From NCBI GenBank assembly GCA_907163375.1, contig CAJQUW010001813.1:1-64000 (forward strand): 64,000 bases of DNA, in the 5' to 3' direction. The position numbers were made by a program, and so were the translations under genes. The notes under the pieces were generated by a model. The model worked only from the letters and a program-made list of their open reading frames with translations, had not been told where the DNA came from and did not search any database. The first letter of the stretch is position 1, and each line of letters starts with the position of its first letter. Source of the stretch: Prostheceraeus crozeri. Its lineage: Eukaryota > Platyhelminthes > Polycladida > Euryleptidae. Shown here one piece after another: positions 11,481-23,529 of the stretch.

Positions 11481-13062
11481 CGATTGACTTGAAACTCACC
11501 ATACAGATAGAGAATTTCACGCTGATTCCAAATCTGAAATCCGTTTTCCCATCCGATGCTTCGTTTTGAAGCTACAGCCCAAAACGTCCCAAATTCTAAC
11601 TCTGTCGTTTTTCGCCAATGTCCCAAAATCTTAAATGGCGTCTCACATCTAAACGAAGACAGATAGGAACAAGCCGATTCTTTCAGTGAATTTTTCTCAC
11701 TCTTAGCTTTCAAACGAGCTATGGCACGACAAAATCCGTCCACTAGAAGCCAAGATCGAAGCGAGCTGTCCAGAGGGGGGGGGGAGGGGGAGGGGGGGGA
11801 GGTCAGCGAAAATTTTTTCTCTCCGATTGACTTGAAACTCACCATACCGATGCAGAATTTCACGCTGAATCCGAATCCGGCCTCCGTTTTCTCATCCGAT
11901 GGTTCGTTTGGGCGCTACACACCAAAACGTCCAAAATTCTAACTCTGTCGTTTTTTCGAAAAATGTTGAAAATTTTTTCTCGCCGATTGACTTGAAACTC
12001 ACCATACAGATAGAGAATTTCACGCTGATTCCAAATCTGAAATCCGTTTTCCAATCCGATGCTTCGTTTTGAAGCTACAGCCCAAAACGTCCCAAATTCT
12101 AACTCTGTCGTTTTTCGCCAATGTCCCAAAATCTTAAATGGCGTCTCACATCTAAACGAAGACAGATAGGAACAAGCCGATTCTTTCAGTGAATTTGTCT
12201 CACTCTTAGCTTTCAAACGAGCTATGGCACGACAAAATCCGTCTACTAGAAGCCAAGATCGAAGCGAGCTGTCCAGAGGGGGAGGGGGAGGGGGAGGGGG
12301 GGGAGGTCAGCGAAAATTTTTTCTCTCCGATTGACTTGAAACTCACCATACCGATGCAGAATTTCACGCTGAATCCGAATCCGGCCTCCGTTTTCTCATC
12401 CGATGCTTCGTTTGGGCGCTACACACCAAAACGTCCCAAATTCTAACTCTGTCGTTTTTTCGAAAAATGTTGAAAATTTTTTCTCGCCGATTGCCTTGAA
12501 ACTCACCCTACCGATGCAGAATTTCACGCTGAATCCGAATCCGGCCTCCGTTTTCTCATCCGACCACTCCTTCCACTCGAAACAGCCCATTTTACAACCC
12601 AACATTCAGCACGAAAAACATCACACACTATAGCCTCAAGACTAATCCTGGCGGTCGCCCAAATCCACCACGACACTCAGACCCGAAGCACCACGGCGGC
12701 CGACCACAACACTCTGCCGTTCCAGAGGGGGGAGGGGAGGGGGAGGGGAGGGGGAGGGGGGAGGGGGAGAGGGAGGGGAGGGGGAGGGGAAGGGGGGAGG
12801 GGGAGGGGGGAGGGGGGAGGGGGGACGTCAGCGAAAATTTTTTCTCTCCGATTGACTTGAAACTCACCATACCGATGCAGAATTTCACGCTGAATCCGAA
12901 TCTGGCCTCCGTTTTCTCATCCGATGGTTCGTTTTGGCGCTACACACCAAAACGTCCCAAATTTTAACTCTGTTAAAATTTTGAAGAAAAATTTTTTCTC
13001 GCTGATTGAGCTGGAAATCACACCACAGATGCAGAATTTTACGCTGAATCCGAATCTGGCAG
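11480..13062. repeat. 503-bp tandem duplication plus partial copies
   Basis: CATACAGATAGAGAATTTC occurs at 11500 and 12003, and the sequence between is repeated almost base for base, giving two 503-bp units (about 11480-11982 and 11983-12485). A third, truncated and diverged copy follows to about 13060. Each unit contains a G/A-only tract and the segment GATTGACTTGAAACTCACC. Long open frames on both strands here result from the repeat's composition and have no gene features. Confidence 0.8.
12724..12826 (+). repeat. Homopurine GGGGAGGGG tract
   Basis: About 100 bp consist only of G and A, with more than 15 runs of four or more G. Shorter versions occur at 11773-11800 and 12276-12306 in the 503-bp units and again near 13220 and 13303. 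Such tracts are strong candidates for G-quadruplex or triplex (H-DNA) structure. Confidence 0.85.
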
Positions 13063-13080
13063 CCATTTCACCATCCACGA

Positions 13081-13178
13081 CAACCTAGACGGTCGCCCAC
13101 ATCAACCTAGACGGTCGCCCACGTCAACCTAGACGGTCGCCCACGTCAACCTGGACGGTCGCCCACGTCAACCAGGCG
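13081..13178 (+). repeat. 22-bp minisatellite, about 4.4 copies
   Basis: Unit CAACCTAGACGGTCGCCCAC plus GT or AT, starting at 13081, 13103, 13125, 13147 and 13169. The later copies are diverged. Confidence 0.85.
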
Positions 13179-13330
13179 GTCGGACCAACTCACCCGAGTC
13201 TCACACTCTGTCGTTGCAGAGGGGGGGGAGTCAGCGAACATTTTGTGAACGTGGACCAACCTGGCCGGCACACCACGACAGACTACAACCTCTGTCGTTC
13301 CAGAGGGGGGAGGGGGGAGACGTCAGCGAT

Positions 13331-15495
13331 GGCGGCCATCTTGCGCTATCTGGTGTTTGTCACTTCCTTACTACTCACGCCCATTACCTTATTTTTTATC
13401 AGGAATGCGTGTTTGAGGAATATGTCTTTTTTAAACATTTAGGTAAACTTAATAGGTTTTGCTACTTTATAATATGCCGTGATACATTGTAGCCACTGTA
13501 AGATATCTGCAACTCTACAATTTGAAACTATTTTTTAGGGGATCTATTACGGATTCATCCTCTAACATACGTGTATAATAATAAAACAAACGATGAACAT
13601 AGTACATGTATGATGAACACAAACTTGTTGCAGGCGCTGCTGATTGTGTAGCGAGGAGAGGAATCCGTCGGCCTTCAAAGCTTTCTCCAGTGAAGTCGCA
13701 GTTCACCGTCCCAGCAAATCACTTAATTTAGTACGTCCTTGGCCGAGCTTATAGCGATATTGTTGCGCATATTTAGCACAAGGAAAATTAAGAGATTCGT
13801 TTATAACGGAACATTGCTGCAGGTATTCACACTCCAATAGCAGCGGCTTAGCTAATTCCTCTTCATTGATGCATTTAGATACGGGCTCTGTTTGAGGATG
13901 GGTTGCATGATTATTTTTTTATTTTCATGTGAGGGTTCTGTTCGAGAAAACACGGTACCCAAAGGGCATTATGAACGCCCATTCATTTAGTGACAACTAT
14001 AGCTTACTCCATATAAAATAATGAATGCAGAAGGAGGGCCTATGCCACAAGTTTGTTATCCATTGAAATGTCATTAAAGTGATGTTGCATCATAATGTCT
14101 TTTAGCATAAATATAAAGAATAATGTCTATCATGATGATCGTCATAATATTCGATGGAAATGAAGACAATGCAATCTTAGTGATGCAATGGTTGTCGATG
14201 CCTACATTTTTGGCAGATATCTTGAATATGTGGAATTATCTGAAATTATATTCATTACAGCGTTCAAAGGGATATCACAACTTTTCTGATCGGCGTTGTG
14301 TTCTTGTGGTAGAGTGTTCGCTCTGCGTCTGGGAGACCTTGGTACAAACCTAATACTTTTAAAATAGGTACAGTCCGCATTATTGCTAAACACTCAGCAC
14401 AAAAAGAGTGAGAATGTGATAAATAGTAACTCGGCCATATGGCAGAAAGGCGTCGTGCCTAATGTGCCTCCTAGTATAAACAAGGTTTATTTATTTTTTT
14501 TTTCTCCATCGTGCTATTCTAAGTAGAAAACCTAGAAGCTCCCACATTTGACAAAATGTAGATGACTTCAATATTACCACATCCAAAAAACATGCGTGTA
14601 TGCTGATATCTAAACTCGCACCATGATGGAAGTAAGATTAATAATGTCATTGAAATCTCAGTGTTTTCTATCATAAATTTTGATCGAATTACAGCAAGTT
14701 TATTCTGATAAATAAACACGGGGTCATGACATTTAAAATAACATACTTTGAAGCAAACTGTGGAAGTGACTTTTCCAATAGCCGCTTCAGTTTTCTACAT
14801 AAACCAGAAAGAGAAACTCGCCTCCATCTCCGAACAAAAAAACCACCACCACCTCTACAATCATTGTTAATGTAATGCACTCATGCACAAATAGATATTC
14901 AGTTCTTGACTGAAGTGCAAATTTATGTCAACAATTGAATGCAGCTTCAGTAATCATAACATCATATAACAGCACAGAAGAATGCCCTCAGACTAGAAAA
15001 TTGAAAATCCGACAAAAGTTCCTTTGCAGCTGTTGACGCAGCGCTTCGCAGTGCTCTCATTATTGAACAGTACGTACACTAATGTAAGTCCTAAGCAAAT
15101 CATTCTCTTATTTTTTGATTGCATGCAGGTTAAGAGTTTCTGCAAAGCCAACGTGATATAAAAAAGATAATGAACATGAGAGTTTTTCTTTAACTTGAGA
15201 TTCAAATAGCGATTTGATTTGATGCTCTGATTTCAGAAAAGAAGAACCATTTGAATCAACGATATCTAGGCCTAGGCCCTGAGTAAGACCAAATGCTTAC
15301 ATCCACTTTCTAAATAGCTATGAACACATGGGTGATAAATTAACATGTCTTCACGTAAGATGTAAAATACCAGGTTGGAGGTAAAAAGGTAAAAAGGAAT
15401 GCGAGTTAAGGCAAAAGTCATCTTCAAGTAATATCGACAGCTTATTGTCCTAGAATTGACATAAATACTGACGGAATTCTACCAGCATTCATTTA
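13331..15495. other. Intergenic, no gene seen
   Basis: AT-rich sequence without a supported gene on either strand. Near 14285-14345 there is a faint tRNA-like block (TGTGGTAGAGTGTTCG followed by GGTACAAACC) that may be an old SINE head; its B box is degenerate. Confidence 0.5.
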
Positions 15496-15499
15496 TACC

Positions 15500-15600
15500 T
15501 TCGGCATGGCCTAGTGACGAAGGAATGTCCGAGCTCGTCTCCTCCGCGGACTTCGGTTCGATTCAACGGTCAGGCTAGTGCGGTCGGGGAATTAAGAGTG
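15500..15600 (+). repeat. tRNA-derived SINE-like head
   Basis: An RNA polymerase III A-box-like TGGCCTAGTGACG (15507-15519) is followed about 36 bp later by a good B box, GGTTCGATTCA (15555-15565). The block does not fold as a convincing functional tRNA, so a SINE head is the better reading. No tail or target duplication could be defined. Confidence 0.4.
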
Positions 15601-16820
15601 CGGTTATCTTTTATTAACTCAATAATTGTCATTCTTTTTAGATATCCACTTGTGATCATTTGGCATATGGATAATATTTAAACCGAATGGCATTGATAAA
15701 TGCATGATGAAACTGCAATTTCAGATTTGTTATTGATTTCTACATGTCAAAGGAGAAAATGTCAATATGCTCACAGATAAAATCCTCATCAAAATGACTT
15801 GAAATGACTTTAGAAATATTAAAAAACATTTAAAATTATGCAAATCATTAAAACTTCAGATGTATAGCTCAAAGAAAAGTAGAAGTGTATTCTGCTTTGA
15901 TTGAGAGCTGCTTATCTCTCAGCTTGCGCTCGCACGATATATCACGCTAGAGAGGAGATTCCTTAAGCCTGTCTAACATCGAACTAAGTTCTAGCTCTCA
16001 GAGATTTTCTACCATTTTGTATCACACCTTCTCTCAGCGTGCATGAGAGTTCATTCAACCCGCCCAATGCCAAAACATTGATCTCAGACGCTCTCAGGTC
16101 AGTAGCAGACGGGACTAGGAATTACATGACCTTGATTGACGTACATACATTACTCCCAACGTGCAAGTGTGATAGTACCGTTGCACTTCGCACTAAACGT
16201 CTCTAACTTTTAGAATTCTTTAATTAATTTTGCATTTGTGTATAGAGCACATTAATATTCTATAGTTATCTTTTATGATGTTTGACTTTTACCGGACAAT
16301 GACAATTTTGAAGACCTGGGTGAAATAACATAAATATGAATACCCACTCAGTACTTAATCAGATAACATTTGCTGCATGGATACGTTTTTTTGAGAAATT
16401 TTAAAGTGCAGACTATCTCAATACAATCAAGTTACGTAAGCTTATACTGTCAATCGTCAAGGACAAAACTTTCATTTAACCCTATTCACACTCAGGGACG
16501 AAGGGGCAATTCAGAACGCATATATTTGCTAGGGTCATTTTAAAACGAACGTCGTCCGACGCACAAATGTACGCACGCCTTTGTGACTTGTTGTTTAAGG
16601 GCGTTTTCAAACATTTCAGTAAAAATTTATTTTCAGGCCCTGGGTAGATCCAATTTATTCCTAAACATTTCTGTCTTTTCAACTTTGGGTTCTCAGATTT
16701 CCGTGAAAATTTGCATATATACTTATTTTTTTTACGCTGAACACGAAAATCGTAGCGCTGACCACACCAAATAAAAACTTTTCATAGAATCTAGCACTTT
16801 TAAACTTCCATTTTCTTCTA
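15601..16820. other. Intergenic, no gene seen
   Basis: No supported coding region. Near 15890-16110 there are repeated CTCTCAG/GAGAG motifs that do not form a clear repeat. Confidence 0.4.
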
Positions 16821-16826
16821 CATCTC

Positions 16827-17255
16827 GGTCAGAGGACAATGACCTCGGTCAGATAGATGTCGAACAGGAAACTCTTCGGCTTCTGCATTTGGGTTGCTGA
16901 TGAGACTGGGAACTTAGGATGAATGCTTGCATGCGTAAAGCGAAGTGACCAAAATGTAATGTATTGCATGTAATATCCTTTGACCGTGACCCGCCTTGTC
17001 CTCTGACCGAGATTTTTAAGGTCTCGGTCAGAGGACAAATTGATGTCGAACAGGAAGCTCTTCGGCTTCAGCATTTGGGTTCATGAGACTGGGAACTTCG
17101 GGTGAATACTTGAATGCGTAAGACGAAGTGATCTAAATGTAATTGCATACATTATAATGTCCTTTGACCGAGACCCTTGTATTCTGACCGAGATCTTCAA
17201 TTTTAACGTTGTCCTCTGACCGAGATTTTTTAGGGTCTCGATCAGAGGACATTCT
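16827..17255. repeat. Foldback repeat built on TCTCGGTCAGAGGAC
   Basis: The 15-mer TCTCGGTCAGAGGAC or its complement occurs at least six times, with a stray copy near 17605. At 16999-17036 two copies form a perfect 15-bp stem with a 9-base spacer, and at 17214-17251 a second stem has one mismatch. Between the stems, about 150 bp are directly duplicated (16856-16990 and 17042-17170, sharing GATGTCGAACAGGAA and GAGACTGGGAACTT). The layout suggests a small foldback or MITE-like repeat. Confidence 0.7.
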
Positions 17256-17659
17256 CGTGGTTTTTGGAGATTTTGAGAGGGTTAATTAACATAAATGAAA
17301 AATTTCTTTTGCATAGATGTTAAGAGCATGGATCCCTCCCATGCCGCGAAATTTCATCGATTCCTGACAAAATTTTTCTGGTTTCAGTATCCAAATGAAA
17401 TTTTTGGGAATATTCAAATACTCTGGTCGAAAGAACGGATAAAAATATTATTAAATCAATATTGCTCACTTGTAACGTCACCAAGCTGAATTTTCTTTAC
17501 GGATTTATAAACTAGCACACTAGAGGATTCGTTTGTTGCAAAACGTTTGATGGAAAAATCAATATCCTTCGAGAAAGGTACCTCCGGCAGGGGACACAAA
17601 ACGTCTCGGTCAGAGGACATTTTTTTCATTGGGCAATGGAAAGAAACCCAGTGAAAATT

Positions 17660-19380
17660 CAATGATTAATATTAATTACAATATTTGAAATTAGACTGTC
17701 TTAAAGAGCTGATCTTCTCCTTTCAGATGATATAAATATTAGTGGGTGTATTTGAATGTAGCTGATCGTAAATCCGTGTTGAAGTGAGAATACTGTAACC
17801 TTGGACATGCTTTTTTGGTCTCTTTTCAGCAAAAAACGGCAACTTATAAAGAAGGTCTTGGCTTTGTGACTTTTTAAAAACCATGCCATAATAGATGAGA
17901 TCCTGACGGTTCGATTAAAAAAAACTATTGAAATCGGTTCAGAAATATGGATTTTACAAATCAAAGACACATTTCCGTCAAATGTTGTGGATTAAATTGG
18001 ATTTACTCCCCCTATGGAAAGTCACATTTATGTACGACCCATTTTGAAAAAAAATTCGAAGGTTCGAATTTTGAATTTTGCCATGCCTTGCAAACAATAA
18101 ATATGACAAACTTTTCGCGAAACGCCTCGATTTTCAATATGAGTGCAGTATTTTATCAATATGAGTTAATTACCTATTATTCCATAGACATCAAATAGGA
18201 AATTCAAGTGTTCTGTGATTACTACTTATTAAATTCTTTAGTTGTGGCACATTTGAGCAGCTATGTTTGTGCCTTTCCCTATCGTTTAGTAAGTACATCG
18301 ATTATCTGCAAGTCCTCTTTCGTCTTAAGAATCGTAATTGAAGCCATTTTGAACTGTAGAATGCTATTTTACAGATCCATTAGAGCGGCAACTTTGCACA
18401 AACTAATCTCTTTTTGCACTCATTTATAACTTCTTCATGCAATCAACCAGTTTCTCATCGTTAATACGAGTGGAAATCATTAAAGTGATTATTGCCAAAA
18501 TTGAATAAAATTTCAAAATTTCAAAAACAAATTTGATTATTCTAAAATTTTGCTTTTTAATAGTAGATATCGCACTGTGAATTCCATATGATTCAAGCAA
18601 CACTTCAGAAGCTAATCAGGGGCCGAGTCGCGCCACCCCGTGGGTATGTGGTTCACTCCACAGAATGGATAGAGTTAATAATTGACGGATAGAATGCAAG
18701 AAGCTTATTATTTATGAAGTTTATTTCACATTGCATACATCCGTTAATATGTCCGTTAATATTATAAATAAGTTTGATGTCACAATTCGATGACTGATTT
18801 CAAAATAAGACATTTTGAAAATCCCCTTCGTCGGTTAATATAATATATTAAATTAATATGTATTACTTCTGACAGCAATAAAAACAGTAGATATAACCCA
18901 AAAGTGAATTTCAGCCGTTATTTTTCAGTTTTTACTGTACCAGATTGCATTGTAGGTTGCTGCCTAAGTTTCTCTGAATCGAATGAATATGGATACTAAT
19001 TTATTTTTTCTAGATTTGATTTGGACAAGTCTCGCTTGCTATATGCAGTATTTGAAAAGTTAAACTTTGGAAGGACCCTGATATTTTCTAGATTCATTAT
19101 TTATTACTGATTGCGGCACCGACAATATTTCATCAACGGCTTAATATCTTGATTGCATTGTCTACCATAGCGGAACTATCAACAACGTTTCATAATTGCA
19201 CATAAGCTTCTTATTTCATTTGATAGTTAGAGAGATGTATTACATCACAACAATCAACCTCCATTGAATTCTAATTAAAGATTCAGATTGACATAATGCT
19301 CTGTTGTTGATTGATGCGCAGTCTTGGATTTCGTCATGCACAAGTATACAGCAAATCCTTCTACATGCATGTTAAGCTTA
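17660..19380. other. Upstream region of Cys-loop receptor 1, no gene seen
   Basis: No ORF here is supported. It would contain the promoter and any 5' non-coding exon of the receptor gene. A possible splice acceptor (ACATTTTGCAG at 19394-19404) overlaps the start of the coding exon. Confidence 0.4.
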
Positions 19381-19391
19381 CATGGTGATAT

Positions 19392-19844
19392 ATGACATTT
19401 TGCAGTGAGATAATGCATCACCAGAAAACATTTGTGTTTATGAATTATGTTTGCTGGTGTCTCTACGCCGAGGCGAATTACTACACTTATGATGAAGCAG
19501 CCAAAGTGAAACGCTTGATCAGTGCACGTAATGTTGACCCCGAAGTCATTCCGGTTCCACCATATGCCGGTACATCACCATTTTACGTTGGAGCAATCTT
19601 TCTCATGCAAGCTTTGGTTGATATCAATTCTGATCAAGAATCGATGCGTCTCACTGCTTCCGTTATTCTGTCGTGGCAGGATTACAACTTGCAGTGGACA
19701 GCCAAAGATGCAAACGTAAGCGGGTGGATAACGATTGGCGCCAACAAAGCTTGGTATCCAACTCTACTTCTTTCAAATTCAATAGGACAGCAGAAGTATG
19801 TCCGTCCAGATCCTCGTGTTGACTCTATGTTAGTCAATAAAGAT
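19392..19844 (+). CDS. Cys-loop (nicotinic-like) receptor subunit 1, exon 1: signal peptide and N-terminal ligand-binding domain
   Basis: This exon codes for the first 151 residues of a pentameric ligand-gated ion channel subunit. Translation may start at 19392 or at the ATG at 19413. A short hydrophobic stretch (VFMNYVCWCLYAEA) looks like a weak signal peptide. Then come the N-terminal helix (YTYDEAAKVKRL), the strands VDINSDQESMRLTASV and W-x-D-Y-N-L-x-W (a family hallmark), and a P-D-x-R segment near the end. It ends in GAT|GTAAGT at 19844/19845. The matching exon 2 is 10.9 kb away at 30782, and the phase-0 junction gives the expected ...D-G-M-V-I... strand, so no middle exon is needed. 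The intron carries a hAT MITE, two PLE remnants and a hAT transposon. The paralogue on the minus strand has the same exon structure. Confidence 0.85.
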
Positions 19845-20469
19845 GTAAGTTGTTGAAATTCTAATTGTTCTTCTATATAATAAAATGTCTAAAATTTTTA
19901 TAAAATACAAACTTCCGTCACAAATCTTTTGATGACAGCTGTTTAATATTTTGATGGTAGCAACACACATTTACAGTTGCGAATATAATTCATTTCACTT
20001 TGAATATCAGCTATGATTAAGAAAAATAACGGACAAAAATGTTTTAGAGATTGAGAACAATTGTGAACCCTGTATACATAAGATACAAAATTCCCATTTC
20101 TGAAAAAATGTGGACTCGAATTATCTATCATATCTAGCTTTCTTCCATCATACTGGTTAATTCATTTTGGCAGCTGTTCAGAACAGCAACACAACGACAA
20201 GGTTCCTCAGAGAAAAAAACTCACCAAAAACTGCTTAAGTTGTTAAAACTGCAGCCTTATACTTAGATGGTGGAATATTCGACAGGATAATTCCATTATT
20301 CATCATGCGAAAAAGACAAATAGCTAATACATGCTAGCACTGAGGTCGACAGTCGATCTTTCTTGCGAAGTCGACGAGTAATCAGAAGACGCTTCGAAAA
20401 CTCGCTGTTTAGAAGGTCTGAGATAAGATATTGGGATGCTGGTGTGCTTGAATTAGTGTCTGAAAGCTT

Positions 20470-20550
20470 TGTTTGCTCCTGTAACGGTCGTGGAGGGTGT
20501 GCTTCGCTGGTCTTGGTGATCTTCACGCCGGAGTGGGTTTGATTCCCGGC
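20470..20550 (+). repeat. tRNA-like (SINE-like) block
   Basis: A tRNA-like segment ends in a good B-box-like GGGTTTGATTCCCGGC (20536-20551) with a weak A-box-like stretch upstream. The hAT MITE is inserted immediately 3' of it and has duplicated CTGCAAAT. Confidence 0.35.
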
Positions 20551-20558
20551 CTGCAAAT

Positions 20559-21281
20559 CAGGGATGCGGAGTCCTATCAATTTGATAGGAATCCGACTCC
20601 GGGTAGCAAGTATATATAGCCTGGTTTTTGAAAAAACTAACCTACATGTACATCATAGATCATTATAGGCTTACCTGAACCTATCTTCAGTGATCATGGC
20701 TGCATCAATTATCAGTCATTTTCGATGAAAGTTTATCAAATGTCGCTTTGAGTTGGATGCATGCGACTCGCCTCGTCCCATCTTCTTGATCTGTGCTTCA
20801 TACGGTTTTTCTCCAGTCTCTACCAGGCAGGAAAATCTCCATCTTTCTTCAAAAAATATTAGTGTACTTTCGATTTTAATATACACTTTGGAGGACCCAT
20901 CACATACGATGAACGTGAGGGTAAGAGGTAATGTTCTCAAACAAATTAGTATTTCACTTTTGTCTCTGATGTGAGCTTTGGTGCGTAGGTATGATCGAGG
21001 TTAGGAAGGCTTGTCTTCTCTACTAAATCATCGAATGAAAAACAATCCTTTTTTTACTACCACGGTTCATTCCCTCAACTATTACAAGCTTTGCATGCAG
21101 CAATATCTCTGTACTTTTGTTTGACGGAGAAAGTTGACATCAAAACAGTGACAGCTATGTACGAGAATAAATAATTTGTTTGTATTATATTTCGGGTCTA
21201 GTTATAGGCCGGAGTCCGGAGTCCTGGACTCCGACTCCAGCAAAAATGATAGGACTCCGGGACTCCGACTCCGCATCCCTG
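20559..21281. mobile_element. Non-autonomous hAT element (MITE), 723 bp
   Basis: Starts CAGGGATGCGGAGTC and ends with the exact complement, GACTCCGCATCCCTG. It is flanked by a perfect 8-bp target duplication CTGCAAAT (20551-20558 and 21282-21289). The CAGGG terminus and 8-bp duplication are typical of the hAT superfamily. Inside the ends are repeated GGAGTC/GACTCC words. No transposase is encoded. It lies in the large intron of receptor 1. Confidence 0.92.
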
Positions 21282-21595
21282 CTGCAAATCATTTTTCATG
21301 GTGGTGCCAGGAGTAAGGCGCATTGAAATATCATTTCGGCCTCGTGAAGGCCAGAGGCATCGCATTGTTAAACAAAGCTCTTCATGCGTAAATTTGAGAA
21401 ATTATTTTGTAAAATCTTAGCAGGCTGCATTTGCTGCAGTTGCCTCACTAGACATCAAATTCATTTTCACATTTGCTTGACCGTAGGTGGGATATAATTT
21501 TTCTCATGTAAATGCAACTTAAATGTTTGAATATGGCTTCTTTCTAGACTTTTAATTCCTTTGCTTCAAAATGTCCCGCACATTTAAAATCAAGC

Positions 21596-22885
21596 ATGCA
21601 TTTCATTGATAGCATTAAAAATACCAATCAAAAAGAACAACTTTATCCTTGCAGCTTCGATGTAATAAGCATGTACACTTCCATTCCAATTCCTGATGCC
21701 ATTCAAGCCCTGGTTTACAAAATGGAAGACTGCAACATCAGCAACATGAAAGGATTGACAATCGACCAAATTGAACAGTTATTGCATGTAATCTTAAGAA
21801 ACACATATTTCCAATTTGATAATAACATCTTCTTGCAAGTTAAAGGTTTACCCATGGGTTCGTCTCTTTCTGGTGTGCTTGCAATTATATTCATGGACAG
21901 CATCGAAACAGTAGCCCTCCGACAAATGAGAGTGATGTATAATGTCCCACTTTTTATGAGATATGTACATGACTGCTTCGCAATAATTGAAAACAAAGAA
22001 CAAGCCTTGAAACTTCTCCAATATCTCAATGCACAACATTCCAGCATCAATTTCGAAATTGAATTACCAGACGACAACAAAACATTAAGCCTACTTGATT
22101 TCCGAGTAACACTGAACACGCCAAATGAACCACAATTTGAATTTTACCGCAAATCTGCTAGAAAAGATCTGTTTGTGAATTATCACTCACATGTACCGTA
22201 CACTAACGAAATTAACTTCATTAGAAACGAAAAAACAAGAATCGCAGAACGATGTTCCAATAATCTAACTCAAAACAGACACATAGACAATTTCAATGAT
22301 ATTCTGCGACTAAACATGTAGCCTATCCCGAAAATATCATTCGCAACACCAACAATTATCGTAAAACACATAAACCAAGTAACAGAAAGGAGAAAGAAAG
22401 ACACTATTTTTACTTCAATTTTCCATTTATTTCTGAGAAAGTGGATAAACAACTACAAAATGTTTTTCGTCGAGAAAACGTGAACATAAGATTAACAAGA
22501 AGATCAAGAACTCTTAGAAGTGTATTGAAACAGCCTAAATCAAACCAAGATTGTCATTTAAAAAATTGCCCAATTAACAACAACAACATCTGCAATCAAA
22601 AATGTGTAATTTATCAGCTGAAGTGTGATAAGTGTGATAACTTCTACATTGGAAGCACCATAAGACCATTACATGTCGTTGCGTGAGCATAAAACAAACA
22701 GCAAGTCTTCCATGTATAACCATCTTCAGAAATGTCACAGTTACAACTTTTCCACAACCATTCTTTCCCATGATAGTGATTCATCAAACCTAAGACTTCG
22801 TGAAGCATACTATATTAGAAAAATGAAACCAACAATTAACAGCAAAATCGAGCTTAACAATTGTGCAGATTTTCTTCTTGATTAA
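21596..22885 (+). pseudogene. Penelope-like element: reverse transcriptase and GIY-YIG endonuclease, decayed
   Basis: The first frame (21596-22321) holds reverse transcriptase motifs: SFDVISMYTSIP (motif A), GLPMGSSLSG (motif B) and RYVHDCFA, where YVHD replaces the usual YxDD (motif C), then LLDFRV. A frameshift near 22318 moves the coding into the next frame, which continues to a GIY-YIG nuclease (CVIYQLKCDKCDNFYIGST, 22610-22660) preceded by a cysteine-rich linker. A second frameshift near 22680 leads to REHK...AYYIRKMKP, ending at 22885. RT plus C-terminal GIY-YIG is diagnostic of Penelope-like elements. The N-terminal part of the RT is missing, so the copy is 5'-truncated and inactive. 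Confidence 0.88.
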
Positions 22886-23335
22886 ATTTTTTTCTATTAT
22901 GTAAAAATGATAAAACATGACAATGTATTACATTATAATAGTATCAAATTTCTAATTTACACCTTTTACCTTCTTCCAATCATTTTATAGCTTTAAATTT
23001 TTTATACTTGTGTGATATGTATTTATAACTCAAGCCTTTGTATTGCTAGTCCATTTCTATGTCCTTTGTTTTCATATCTAGTCAGGTCATCATTAAGATG
23101 CTATTGGTACTATGTAACCCAATACCACCTGTTCCATAGCCCTTCACCCTTTTTTATTATGTTATTATGACATAGACGTCGGTGTGAATTTTAAATTTTA
23201 TACTAGACCATATTTCCCTCTTTTTTACCTGAAGATAGTTAACGGATGTTAACAGACATTAATTGTAAGAAATAAGAAAATAAAACCACCATCATTCTAT
23301 ATTGGCTCTTTCCAACTACAATCAAACAACTTAAA
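22886..23335 (+). mobile_element. 3' tail of the Penelope-like element
   Basis: AT-rich non-coding sequence after the GIY-YIG frame, containing TTACCTGAAGATAG and, about 70 bp later, ATATTGGCTCTTTCCAAC. The same two words (CCTGAAGAT... and ATATTGGCGCTTTCCAA) mark both arms of the inverted repeat at 57.1-57.4 kb, so this is a family-specific 3' end. Confidence 0.6.
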
Positions 23336-23529
23336 TTTGTTTCGACTACATTCGAATACATGAAAAGTAATATATGATTCATTTCTAGATTACTAGACAG
23401 CTGTTGGTTTTTTTACTAAATTATATTCTTCAACGGACGTAGTAAATAAAATGGTACCGGTTTCTCGTGTATCCATTTCCTTCACACAATGAGCAAAACA
23501 TTCCACATATTCTGGTAATTGCACAAGAA

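Noticed and set aside
11345-12888. Several long frames in the 503-bp repeats
   Set aside because: The same sequence is repeated in each unit, with low-complexity proline/serine runs from the homopurine tract; no gene signals.
18610-18660. Possible tRNA-like block
   Set aside because: A B-box-like word is present, but no A box at proper distance and no fold.
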